The notes below the pieces were generated by a model. It did no database searches. It was given only the letters and a program-made list of their open reading frames with translations, and was not told where the DNA came from. Shown piece after piece: positions 36,601 to 40,860 of a DNA stretch of 64,000 bases; position 1 is the first letter of the stretch; every line of letters begins with the position of its first letter. The stretch lies in assembly GCA_032622095.1 (NCBI GenBank), contig CP136069.1:46726194-46790193 (forward strand), given 5' to 3'. A program made the translations under genes and the position numbers. Source of the stretch: Siphonodentalium dalli (lineage: Eukaryota > Mollusca > Scaphopoda > Gadilida > Siphonodentaliidae).

Positions 36601-38695
36601 TTCTATTGTAGTCTCCTAAAATGAATGGTATTGAATGACCGATATTATTCAACTTTATTGAGGAATTAATAAGTGACTTGCCAAATTTTTTGCCAAATGA
36701 AAATATTTTTTGCCAAATGTGAATTATTTTTGCCATTGGCAAATTTGGCAAGTGGCAGCGTGAACCCTGGGGCTAGCATCGCCAAACTCATCCTCAAGGG
36801 ACCTCATTCTGCATAGCCTTATCTCCTATGGGAGACTCAGACACAGATTTAAGTACCAAGATGGTGATGGGCACCTTGTCTTTGCATTCTGTCGTCTGCC
36901 AATTTGGGAATATAGAGAAACTAAACTTAAAAAGTAAAATAAACTTTCTAAAGAAACTGAAAAAAACTTAATTTGATAATAAAGATACTTTCCATACAAG
37001 ATGAGGCCTATGCAGAATGAGATCTCCAGAAGGTGAATTAAGTGATGTGTACTTGGTAACATCACTAAATTCACCTTCTGGGGACCACATTCTACAAATG
37101 TCCAGCACCATATTTTCATGTTTGGTATCAAGATGTGCGGCAATAATACAAGGCATACGCCAATGATCTATCTAATTAAAGTGACATAGGGCACTAGCAG
37201 TGGGAAAATACAAAAATCATAAAAGTTATTACAACCATCATCACTAAGAACATGGAAAAATAGATAGAATTTTTTATAATTTTTATAATTTATAACTCTT
37301 CAGTAACGAGACATCGCATTTTAAAAACATTCACAACATGTCTTGTCAGATCAATTATCTTTAAACTTGGCACAGTTAATTAGTACCATGGGAATCTGTG
37401 CACCTGCGATTATGAAGTTTGTCAGACTTTTTTTGTGTGGAGTTTTTTCAAAATGCATAATTTTTTCCATTTTTTTCCTGATGGAATAACATTGGGGGGG
37501 GGGGGGGGGGGTATACCTTAGTCCCATCTAGAACAGGTCCATCTCTAGTTTAAATATTGTAAATATTTCGTTATCTTTCTGTACAGGTACCGAAAGTGCC
37601 ATTCACGACATGTCTCGACAAGCCAGTAAATCAGAGAGCCAGGGCAGCTTCAACGAGCCGCATTCATGTGATATTATGGATGAGCTCGTCCGAGCAAGCG
37701 ACATTAAGTCTGAGCATGACACGCCTCACGCATCACAAAGTGTATCTTCCGAAGAAACTGTAAAATCAGCCGACATTGATAACGCTGACGAGGGAATCGT
37801 TGACGATTCTGGCTCAGAAATGTCAGATAATACCGACGATCTTTCAAAGTCGAGTGATTCAGTCATTCACAAATTAATATTGAACAGCGATCAGAAGATT
37901 TGTGATTCTCAGACCGGGATAACGATCAGTCCCGATCTCTCATCTACGACGTGTTCTGACACTTCAGAAAAACTACCTAATGAAAGTTCTTCCAATCTGC
38001 CTTATGGAAGTATTCCAAAACATTCTAATGATCCACAAAAGGGAGAAGTTTTAGGAATTGGAAATGACAATAAGGTAATAGATGTCGGGCACATAGATGA
38101 TAAAGGAAGTTTGGACATTCATTGTGTGTCTGCAAAAAGTGTTGAGATTGAACCATGTATAGAGGCAGAGAATTCAGTAAAAATTGACAATTCTTCTTGC
38201 AATGATTTTCCGATGACAGATGCACAAGGTGCGTGCCTAACAATGGGAAATACCAGAAAAACTGACGTGGTTGACACTGAATCTCAACACTGGGAGAACA
38301 GGAGTGTTGCTTGTGATATTTCTGGTGACAAGACAAATGAAGAGGATAATATAGAACATATACTAGATAAGGGTGTTAAGGAAAATATACTAGATGAGGA
38401 TGTTAAAGGAGGTATACGAGAAGAGGTTGTTAAGGATAGTTTACGAGAGGAGGGGGTTAAGGAAAATATAAAAGAGGAGGATGTTATGGAAAATATACTA
38501 GAGGAGATTGTTAAAGAAAATATACGAGAAGAGGGTGTTAAGGATAGTTTACGAGAGGAGGGTTGTAAGGAAAATATACGAGAGGATGATGTTAAAGATA
38601 GTTTACAAGAGGAGGATGTTAAGGAGAGTATACGAGAGGAGGGTGTTAAGGAAAATGTAATACCAGTTGAAGTTTCCACACCTACCTCGCACTGA
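6526..38695 (+). CDS. Bfr1 / proton-pump-interactor family coiled-coil protein, 13 coding exons (whole gene span)
   Basis: Thirteen exons with consensus splice sites join in phase (822 codons with stop, 821 residues). Residues about 29-320 are charged coiled coil. They include an INEAIRKLQYQLN / SEEKKIVSEIDSL stretch and an EIDTLYEQRR / YEDERKLCNALMTYL stretch, both laid out as I know them from fungal Bfr1 and plant proton-pump interactors. Residues about 355-400 (THTPQIFAQFSSL...IQEIAASLEQLHGRKMYYEQ) match the small C-terminal module of Bfr1. A basic RRMRRKK patch lies at about 347-353. The last exon adds an acidic tail with 9-residue repeats. Yeast Bfr1 is an mRNP/polysome and ER-associated protein; a similar RNA-linked cytoplasmic role is only inferred here. 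The start is the ATG at 6526 (A at -3, G at +4). No transcript evidence is available, and a 5' non-coding exon could lie upstream. Confidence 0.82.
7081..7469. mobile_element. hAT-like element of the CCCCAGAGG family
   Basis: The interior and right end match 40861-41302 (right end ATATCCAGGCTTG). The left end is truncated. Confidence 0.74.
7514..8735. repeat. TATACCCC element with ~180-bp internal tandem repeats
   Basis: It opens with the palindrome TATACCCCTTT/AAAGGGGGTATA. About six repeats follow, each containing GTCTGTTCATGTCGTAACTT and TTCCATTCTAGAGTTATTC. It closes with a GGACGACAGTCC hairpin and ATCTCTTGTT. Frames through it are by-products of the repeat. Confidence 0.72.
9012..9475. 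repeat. Dispersed repeat AAAGTGATGTGAAACAC, copy 1
   Basis: Shared with 42473-42850 and, more distantly, 19677-19975. It contains TTTATCGCCGATAGATGC and CGAATCGAGTAGTAAAT. No terminal structure was found. Confidence 0.65.
9545..10145. repeat. ~129-bp tandem repeat (GACCTGACCTTGACCTT units)
   Basis: At least three units start with GGATTTCGACGAAATTTGAT and end with CAATTCAAGGTCAAATCGGG. They are preceded by a TTTGTCTG microsatellite at about 9586-9613. Confidence 0.8.
10376..10605. mobile_element. Relic of the GGTACTCAATCCGAT foldback family
   Basis: Half-arm similarity (TTCGGGGGTAGAAAATATTT, GATTCGAGTCAAGGAACG). Confidence 0.6.
10606..11114. other. Intron 1, nothing recognisable
   Basis: AT-rich intronic sequence, with a possible weak continuation of the 10376 relic. 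Confidence 0.4.
11115..11303. mobile_element. Tc1/mariner-like foldback element
   Basis: Same family as 241-428, with TACAGTAATGCCC at the left and a decayed right end. It is a palindrome around 11209, in intron 1, 300 bp before exon 2. Confidence 0.83.
11605..11696 (+). CDS. Bfr1-like gene, exon 2
   Basis: Acceptor TTTTTTGCAG precedes 11605 and donor GTATCC follows 11696. Encodes FRRLKPPDRKKHEEEMEKIN and then TSIREHEAQL, the start of the coiled coil (residues 28-58). It ends on a codon boundary. A 314-bp foldback element begins 68 bp downstream in the intron. Confidence 0.85.
11764..12077. mobile_element. 314-bp foldback element beside exon 2
   Basis: Left TGTTAATAAAACAGTCACAT, right GTGTGACTATTTTAACA. 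The arms pair over about 140 bp around a CCTGGCTTTTG centre (ATAACATACTATTTAC and its complement). Confidence 0.75.
12232..12300. mobile_element. Left fragment of the CCCCAGAGG family
   Basis: AATAGTGTGTCTGTAATTTG then GTCCCCAGAGG, broken at CCTGCATGGC by the palindrome at 12301-12403. Confidence 0.65.
12301..12403. mobile_element. 103-bp palindrome (GATGCAAACAACATACCGG arms)
   Basis: The arms GATGCAAACAACATACCGG and CCCGGTATCATTTTGTTTGC pair with a TGTA centre at ATGACTGTAGTCAT. It lies 220 bp before exon 3 and looks like an insertion in the preceding element. Confidence 0.75.
12625..12762 (+). CDS. Bfr1-like gene, exon 3
   Basis: The core reads TDDKLSVELKALKAERDANS then EKRKRIDPMLRSLSHELTQK, with donor GTGAGA at 12763. 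The acceptor is uncertain. TAG at 12622-12624 gives a start at 12625. AAG at 12640-12642 gives a start at 12643, six residues shorter and in the same frame. An in-frame stop lies just upstream of the first choice, so the exon cannot start earlier. Confidence 0.78.
12780..13105. repeat. Dispersed repeat with AACTTGAGCAATATT units
   Basis: About 2 degenerate units (TTGAGAAGACGCAGGCAAGT). Runs directly into the TATGTTTACC element. Confidence 0.55.
13106..14427. repeat. TATGTTTACCCATACC element, copy 1
   Basis: Starts TATGTTTACCCATACCATAG. It contains GTCCGTCT microsatellite and AGATCGAGTTCGAATATGGG units, and ends at the hairpin GCCGATCGTGATCGGC plus CTCTCGTT. The middle differs from the other copies. 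Confidence 0.65.
14220..14275. mobile_element. Fragment of a TTAA hairpin element
   Basis: GATCCTGTACCAGTGCATTC then TCTTATATAAATGCCAGTG, a collapsed hairpin of family 3 type. Confidence 0.5.
14917..15316. mobile_element. TTAA-bounded element, family 1
   Basis: Inserted into a degenerate repeat whose neighbouring copy keeps the uninterrupted target (TTAATGATAAATTG at 14577). The target duplication is exactly TTAA. Confidence 0.88.
15436..15695. mobile_element. TTAA-bounded element, family 3, reverse orientation
   Basis: The left end TTAACACTTCCATGACTGGA and right end CATGAAAGGGTTAA fit family 3. It sits in the same degenerate repeat as 14917-15316. The matching uninterrupted stretch is at 14697-14730 (TTCTAAAAAGCTAATG). 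Confidence 0.78.
15829..15899 (+). CDS. Bfr1-like gene, exon 4
   Basis: Acceptor TGAATTTCAG precedes it and donor GTATGC follows. Encodes NGSLSKVQCNLHYRNEDKIN then EAIR, the first half of the most recognisable Bfr1/PPI motif. It ends two bases into an Arg codon that exon 5 completes. Confidence 0.86.
15943..16072. mobile_element. 130-bp foldback (GCAGGCCTTAAAATC ends)
   Basis: GCAGGCCTTAAAATCTGATG and GATGGATTTTAAGGCCTGC are inverted. GTGACT lies on both sides. It begins 44 bp after exon 4. Confidence 0.75.
16164..16386. mobile_element. Tc1/mariner-like foldback element with extra loop stem
   Basis: Same family, carrying an additional inner palindrome built on GGAAAGCTCTC. It lies in intron 4. 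Confidence 0.82.
16719..16820 (+). CDS. Bfr1-like gene, exon 5
   Basis: Acceptor TTTGCAG, donor GTATGT at 16821. Encodes KLQYQLNMKNFKLSEEKKIV then SEIDSLTRSKKTL, the second half of the family motif (the EEK...IL.EI.L.R form seen in fungal and plant members). It ends two bases into codon 162. Confidence 0.88.
16856..17010. mobile_element. Left half of the CCCCAGAGG family
   Basis: GAATTTGATCCCCAGACAGT to CCTCAAATGCTGTGGGAG, then a truncation at the AGTTGAAG block. It lies 35 bp after exon 5. Confidence 0.68.
17011..17625. other. Intron 5, nothing recognisable
   Basis: A small inverted GACCAAGTC pair near 17388 and 17440 is the only structure noticed. Confidence 0.4.
17626..18021. mobile_element. 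TTAA-bounded element, family 1, left TTAA lost
   Basis: The left end reads ATCATCCTTTACCCAACA instead of TTAACCCTTTACC. The right end GGGTAAAGGGTTAA is intact. In intron 5. Confidence 0.82.
18291..18800. repeat. TTTTCGGGGGAC-bounded repeat with ~190-bp duplication
   Basis: Two units carry CCTTCATGGTGTAATCA, CTCCTCCTACA and ACGGAGTTATTAACCCTTTT. The stretch opens and closes with TTTTCGGGGGACAC/T. It lies just before exon 6. Confidence 0.6.
18854..18926 (+). CDS. Bfr1-like gene, exon 6
   Basis: Acceptor AAATTACAG. Encodes QYFILKKEIDSLRDRQRRMR then EEKD. The strong donor GTGAGT at 18927 ends the exon on a codon boundary. A second GT at 18931 would add four bases. The choice is tied to the exon 7 acceptor: 18926 pairs with 20951, and 18930 pairs with 20928. 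Either pair keeps the frame. Confidence 0.78.
19205..19478. repeat. Partial copy of the TATACCCC element (3' part)
   Basis: GAAATGTTGGCTTTTTGGTC to GGACAACAGTCCATTTCTTG, matching the last 1.5 units and 3' hairpin of 7514-8735. Confidence 0.7.
19677..19975. repeat. Dispersed repeat AAAGTGATGTGAAACAC, diverged copy
   Basis: Starts AAAGTGATGTGAAACACTCA. Later blocks are only loosely similar (GTAGTAAATATTTACA). Confidence 0.5.
20334..20724. mobile_element. TTAA-bounded element, family 1
   Basis: Inserted into a tandem repeat at GCAG-TTAA-TAATTC. Neighbouring units at 20140 and 20223 preserve the empty GCAGTTAATAATTCTATAAT site. Confidence 0.88.
20951..21011 (+). CDS. Bfr1-like gene, exon 7 (acceptor ambiguous)
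   Basis: Encodes EDQTKKNNQVNKAQAEVHKK, with donor GTGAGT at 21012. The best-looking acceptor (TATTATACAG, exon from 20928) is in phase only if exon 6 uses its second donor at 18931. That would insert nine extra residues including NQLKAK. The weaker AAG acceptor before 20951 pairs with the strong exon 6 donor. The acceptor region is the last unit of a tandem repeat filling the end of the intron. Confidence 0.68.
21025..21120. mobile_element. Left fragment of the CCCCAGAGG family
   Basis: AAGCCTGCAAATAGTGTGTC and GTCCACAGAAGGTGAATTTA, 14 bp after exon 7. The right part is absent. Confidence 0.65.
21228..21500. repeat. Dispersed repeat GGTGACC(A/T)CTAGATGGGA, copy 1
   Basis: Units contain CCAAACTTCATATGGATCTT, GACCTCTAGATGGGA and GCAGCCATCTTGGAT. 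Shared with 28965-29400 and 58430-58700. Confidence 0.65.
21830..21976. mobile_element. Truncated, inverted copy of TTAA family 5
   Basis: Contains the reverse complement of the family 5 left part (ACCATTCCAATGTATACTTT and GGAGAATCCATTCAGTATAG), ending AGGAAGGGTTAA. It lies 50 bp before exon 8. Confidence 0.6.
22027..22195 (+). CDS. Bfr1-like gene, exon 8
   Basis: Acceptor GCGTTTTCAG, donor GTGAGT at 22196. Encodes EIDTLYEQRRTAATEFKRQE then KAFNGMKGQIHKQRRKESLL and RREEERKAKYAAQQQE, strongly helical and basic. It ends two bases into an Ile codon finished by exon 9. The junction region is partly repeated twice just downstream. Confidence 0.88.
22173..22320 (+). repeat. Partial triplication of the exon 8/intron 8 junction
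   Basis: Copy 1 (22173-22223) spans the exon end and donor. Copy 2 (22232-22280) repeats ACGCC.CCAACAACAA and AAATAGTTCCA. Copy 3 (22283-22320) keeps ACGCTGCGAG and AAATAGTTCC. The donor GTGAGT is ATGAGT in copy 2. Confidence 0.72.
22321..23576. other. Intron 8, mostly unassigned
   Basis: Apart from the element fragment at 22813-22875, no repeat or gene was recognised. Confidence 0.4.
22813..22875. mobile_element. Fragment of a family 3 TTAA element
   Basis: Only one end remains (ACTCGCATATATAAGAGAAT through GCAGCTCCCGGTCATGAG). Confidence 0.55.
23577..23990. repeat. Element opening with a TATACCCCCC palindrome, 3' truncated
   Basis: TATACCCCCCGCAACGAAGT to AGGGGGGGTATA at 23577-23611, then CCGTCCGT runs and CCATGGGAACCTGTGCACCT twice. 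A related relic is at 6690-6790. Confidence 0.65.
24367..26366. repeat. TATGTTTACCCATACC element, copy 2 (2.0 kb, intron 8)
   Basis: Nearly identical over its distal 1.4 kb to copy 3. It includes a spurious 69-residue frame that is identical at the protein level in both. The 3' end is GCCGATCGTGATCGGC plus CTCTCGTT. The first and last bases are weakly inverted (TGTTTACCCATACC versus GGTATGGGTTAAACA). Confidence 0.8.
26428..26712 (-). CDS. Unassigned small minus-strand ORF, 94 residues
   Basis: It begins MATLMNISIVQNASEGKWTI in a good start context (AACAAAATGG). It contains an acidic STKDIDDDFDLVVSKTKTGD segment and ends at TAG/TGA-type stops near 26428. Unlike the many repeat-derived frames, it does not coincide with a repeat I can recognise. 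It lies in intron 8 of the Bfr1-like gene, right after a 2-kb element. It may be a short gene, a first exon of an antisense transcript, or a retrocopy fragment. I do not recognise the product. Confidence 0.3.
   Translation of the reverse strand: MATLMNISIVQNASEGKWTIISVNRSKTVRQMAGDFMSTKDIDDDFDLVVSKTKTGDFDTVAGDIMIIMFTEVTQFFGRYFQIRVTKEEIGRTS
26713..27565. other. Intron 8 distal part, unassigned
   Basis: Contains a CACCTCTAGTT end-like word at about 27097 and two GCGGCGAT.CCTGAGAA words (26928, 27281). No coding potential is evident. Confidence 0.4.
27566..27723 (+). CDS. Bfr1-like gene, exon 9
   Basis: Acceptor ATTTCTTGCAG, donor GTATGG at 27724. Encodes EEIQSHVELYEDERKLCNAL then MTYLQRHF and a looser TSSELELISPATTPADENKS segment. 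YEDE..LCNAL..YL corresponds to the conserved F/Y-E-x-E-I-x-x-C-x-x-L-I-x-Y-L block of Bfr1 proteins. It ends one base into codon 316. Confidence 0.88.
27777..27892. mobile_element. hAT-like element of the CCCCAGAGG family, minimal palindrome
   Basis: AAGCCTGAGTTTAGGGTGCC to ATTTGCAGGCTT. The arms meet at AGAGGAATAGCATC. It begins 53 bp after exon 9. Confidence 0.78.
27893..28964. other. Intron 9, unassigned
   Basis: TTCGATTTG-rich low-complexity near 27985-28050 and 28858-28880. No gene. Confidence 0.4.
28965..29400. repeat. Dispersed repeat GGTGACCACTAGATGGGA, copy 2
   Basis: Three degenerate ~130-bp units with GGCAGCCATCTTGGAATTT and ACCACTAGATGGGAGC, ending 245 bp before exon 10. Confidence 0.68.
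29646..29761 (+). CDS. Bfr1-like gene, exon 10
   Basis: Acceptor AAATTCAG, donor GTGAGT at 29762-29767. Encodes APAEQLEDGALVLLKREETN then EYAGVAKKNRRMRRKKSSQ. The acidic-to-basic switch resembles the linker before the C-terminal module in Bfr1 proteins. A 2-kb repeat element begins four bases after the donor hexamer. Confidence 0.87.
29771..31763. repeat. TATGTTTACCCATACC element, copy 3 (2.0 kb, intron 10)
   Basis: Direct-orientation copy of 24367-26366 starting 10 bases after the exon 10 boundary. The terminal hairpin has lost two bases (GCCGAACGATCGGC). Confidence 0.8.
31764..32345. repeat. Degenerate tandem repeat before exon 11
   Basis: Units carry TTTCCAGATGATAACTTTAG, CAATTGAATGGAATTAAATT and CAAGTTCG..TTGGGTTC, about 150-190 bp each. 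It ends just before exon 11. Confidence 0.6.
32349..32465 (+). CDS. Bfr1-like gene, exon 11
   Basis: Acceptor TTTCTTTCTAG, donor GTGAGT at 32466, phase 0 at both ends. Encodes LRLITHTPQIFAQFSSLNLT then APSSIQEIAASLEQLHGRK. This is the small module following the basic linker in fungal Bfr1 (pattern F..L.L..P....E....+..L....). Confidence 0.88.
32466..32939. other. Intron 11 proximal part, unassigned
   Basis: Two overlapping frames of 63-67 codons on opposite strands with no domain. Composition is somewhat more even than its surroundings. Confidence 0.4.
32940..34590. repeat. 161-bp tandem repeat (TTAGCGCGATAACTTC units)
   Basis: Unit starts at 33190, 33351 and 33512 give a 161-bp period. Further units lie near 33029, 33674, 34174 and 34334. 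The array is interrupted by the TTAA element at 33803. It ends with GGCATCTCTGATGCC plus ACCTCTTGTT. Confidence 0.87.
33803..34144. mobile_element. TTAA-bounded element, family 4 (TTGGAGAGT ends)
   Basis: Left TTAACCCTTTGGAGAGTA, right CTCGCCAAAGGGTTAA. It interrupts a 161-bp tandem repeat. Adjacent monomers read GGCCCTTAATTAGTC at the same position, so TTAA is the duplicated target. The interior has small palindromes around ATGACGTCAT and GACATATATGTC. Confidence 0.88.
34591..35572. other. Intron 11 distal part, unassigned
   Basis: AT-rich, no repeat identified apart from a repeated AATTCTCCCAACCTGCAA at 35081 and 35124. Confidence 0.4.
35573..35833. mobile_element. TTAA-bounded element, family 3
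   Basis: TTAACCCTTTCATGGCGGGA to CATGGAAGGGTTAA, with two CTCTTATA-type hairpins. It ends 52 bp before exon 12. Confidence 0.8.
35885..36062 (+). CDS. Bfr1-like gene, exon 12
   Basis: Acceptor CTTTTTAG, donor GTACCT at 36063. Encodes MYYEQTVIRGRTSTVGAQSR then PSGFDNLNFRDRAETWAFMK and NSPITALSEENSLSEAGNS. The exon happens to begin with ATG, but that codon is internal. A TTAA-type element ends 52 bp upstream and a hAT-like composite begins 31 bp downstream. Confidence 0.86.
36093..37120. mobile_element. hAT-like element of the CCCCAGAGG family with a nested hAT insertion
   Basis: Ends are CATGAAAATATGGTGC and the complement. The interior is the AGGTCCCCAGAGGGTGAATT family. It is split by a 594-bp second element (36176-36769). 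It begins 31 bp after exon 12. Confidence 0.8.
36176..36769. mobile_element. hAT-like element (CAGGGTCCGCGCTG ends) nested in another element
   Basis: The inverted ends CAGGGTCCGCGCTG and CAGCGTGAACCCTG are flanked by a perfect 8-bp duplication GGGCTAGC (36168-36175 and 36770-36777). The interior has inverted TTTTTGCCAAATGAAAATAT blocks near both ends. Confidence 0.9.
37365..37550. repeat. 3' part of the same element class, with a long G run
   Basis: ACCATGGGAATCTGTGCACC, a run of about 15 G ending at 37511, GGTATACC, and the terminal ATCTCTAGTT. It ends 36 bp before exon 13. Confidence 0.6.
37587..38695 (+). CDS. Bfr1-like gene, exon 13 (last coding exon, acidic repeat tail)
   Basis: Acceptor TTTCTGTACAG, stop TGA at 38693-38695. 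Encodes residues 453-821. The first 250 residues are Ser/Asp/Glu-rich and probably disordered (for example EGIVDDSGSEMSDNTDD). Residues 707-810 are tandem 9-residue units of the form VK-(E/D)-(N/S)-(I/L)-x-E-E-(G/D). The tail ends IPVEVSTPTSH. I know of no such repeat in fungal or plant family members, so this looks lineage-specific. Confidence 0.9.
38348..38659 (+). repeat. 27-bp coding tandem repeat in exon 13
   Basis: About 11.5 copies of a 27-bp unit encode 9-residue repeats such as VKENIREEG and VKDSLREEG. The unit length is a multiple of three, so copy-number change would keep the frame. Copies differ mostly by conservative replacements (I/L, D/E, N/S). Confidence 0.93.
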
Positions 38696-39084
38696 ATGAT
38701 GCTCAGTAAATATAGTGATAAGTTTGTTTGATCAACTTGCATATTTCTTGTTGACAATTGAAATATTTTTTGTAAAGTTTCTGAAAGAGATAATCTTGTT
38801 TACATTATCTAACCAATTTTTCACTCTCAAGCTAATTAGGCTTAGAATTTCCTGTGGTGGCGGTCTCACATATAGACATTACTTTAACCATCCGACTCCA
38901 GGGGTCAGTACTATGAAAACTTCATATCTACAAGATTTTCAGAATTTTTAATATTATTCGGGGGGCCCTACATGTGTCTTCACACAACATGAACATAAAG
39001 GTAATATTATTATCAATATTTTACCTGTATGGTACTCGTATCTTCTAATTTACATGCATAGAAGTTTTCTAGTACTGATCCCAG

Positions 39085-39113
39085 AATAAATCCTCCCATT
39101 AAGGTCAAATAAA
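39085..39113 (+). promoter_or_regulatory. Candidate polyadenylation signals of the Bfr1-like gene
   Basis: Two AATAAA hexamers at 39085-39090 and 39108-39113 are the first canonical ones after the stop at 38695. They imply a 3' UTR of about 400 bases. The flanking sequence is not diagnostic. Confidence 0.4.
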
Positions 39114-39467
39114 TACAAATTTTGTGCTCCCAGGCATCTCTTTCGTCATTGAATTTTTCTTTTTAAGAGCCTAGTCAAAACATTTTTTTTACAATATATT
39201 TTTAGAAATATTGGATGTGAACAATAATAAATTTTTGTTTCCTTCTGGATTATGTTTTCCAGATTTTGAGAAAACATTTATTACTTAGCCTCCTCTCTCA
39301 TATCTATAGAGATCCTAATTGCCTGAGAACACAGATATTTTATATTAATGGCCTGAGTTCTAAAACTACTTTGGAAGGGTCTATTCTTAATTTGTTCAGG
39401 CACAAAAACATTCCCATTCATTCATTCTTGGGATGTTCAGATATTAGACATCTTTCGCATAATGACC

Positions 39468-39823
39468 TACCCCGCTGGACAAAACAAGTGTCCACTTAAC
39501 CACGGTGTGGTTTGCGTTGCCACCGCGGCCGAACTGCAACTACACTGCGGCTCCACCGGCTAACTACAGTTGGGCCGCGGAGTACTTGCCGTTCGGACGC
39601 GGTGTACTTGCTGTTCGGCTGCGGTGTACTTGCTGTTCGGCCGTGGTGTACTTGCCATTCGGTCGTGGTGTACTTGCTGTTCGGCAGCGGTGTACTTGCT
39701 GTTCGGCCGTGGTGTACTTGCCGTTCGGCCACGGTGCTCAACCACTGTTACAAACTCTGACACCGCGGCCGAATGGCTAGTACACCGCGGTGGCAGTGGA
39801 CACTTGTTTTGTCGAGCGGGGTA
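39468..39823. mobile_element. TA-flanked TIR element carrying a GC-rich minisatellite
   Basis: Termini TACCCCGCTGGACAAAACAA and TTGTTTTGTCGAGCGGGGTA are inverted, with TA at both ends. The interior (about 39577-39737) is seven units of 22 bp built on GTGTACTTGCTGTTCGG. It is far more GC-rich than its surroundings. Confidence 0.82.
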
Positions 39824-39836
39824 TTACTGATAAGAA

Positions 39837-40216
39837 TTACGATTGGCTAATAGCGGTCCTAAATTTTTCCGATGGTCCAAAAACCTTTATGCAGAATTGA
39901 CGAATATGAGTCCTATTGTGAGAAATCGTGTTAAGGTGATGTGTTTCTGGTTGCCGTGATGTTTTTGTACATACATGTAATTATCATGTTTCACGACCAC
40001 GAATGATTTGAATGCCACTCAGAGATAGAAATTAAGGCCGTATGGTTATTACAATTTAAGAACACAATCTCGGAGTCAACTCACATATTGACACTATCAA
40101 TGTACTTGTGAGTTTTGTTGAATATTTGAAGCGGTAATCGTAACTATGGATATGGAAAAACGACAACTGATAAAAAGAACACAAATTCTAGTGACACTAT
40201 TCGTAATTCTTATCAG
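39837..40216. mobile_element. Inverted-repeat element CTGATAAGAATTACG
   Basis: CTGATAAGAATTACGATTGG and ATTCGTAATTCTTATCAG face each other, enclosing about 380 bp. A related reverse copy is at 52235-52850. Confidence 0.6.
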
Positions 40217-40406
40217 CATTAGTTCATTATGTGAAAAGTGTCTAATAAGTTAAAATTGCAGCCTGATTGTTGAACTTATCAGCTGAACATTACAAATGAA
40301 TGACGACTTATATAAATTCTCCTTCAATTTTTAATCAGATTTTAATTTTTTTTTTTGCTTTTCTGCAAATTCAGAAAACTTACCAAATCACTAATATTCA
40401 CACCTA

Positions 40407-40652
40407 TTAACCCATTCATAATGGGAGCTACGCTGGTGCCGCATTAAATCTCCTGTCTTATATATGGGAGTCTCCCATAGGGAGCTTCATATACATAAGA
40501 GAATGCACTGGCTTACAAGATCAAGGTAAATATTGTTAGGCCAATGTATTCTCTTATATATGCGAGGCTCCCTATGGGAGACTCGCACATATAAGAGAAA
40601 GCTTGGCCCAGGGTTTTTCACAAAATTTCAGGAAGCTCCAGTCAAGGGTAAC
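40407..40652. mobile_element. TTAA-bounded element, family 3, decayed
   Basis: Left TTAACCCATTCATAATGGGA. The right end GCTCCAGTCAAGGGTAAC lacks the final TTAA. Confidence 0.7.
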
Positions 40653-40860
40653 AAGTGTCAAATTATGAAGAATAAATTTACATTACAGTTAGTTACATGG
40701 ACTGAGATTACCATGAATCTATCAAGGTTCTATACCCCAACCCCTGGTGGAAAACATGTCATTGTCTACAATTGTTTTGGTCTCCAGTCTACAGATAATT
40801 ACACCCTCACTTTCTCAGTAGTTATCTCTTAACATTCTATAACTTGTCATCAGAAGTAAA

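Noticed and set aside
38025-38757. Minus-strand frames of 103 and 157 codons (Ser-rich SSSRIFSLT repeats)
   Set aside because: Shadows of exon 13 and its 27-bp array; the plus strand has the in-phase gene.
39496-39830. Five overlapping frames on both strands (VLAVR, CTCCSA, TASTPRPNSKY types)
   Set aside because: Product of a stop-free 22-bp GC-rich minisatellite, open in all frames.
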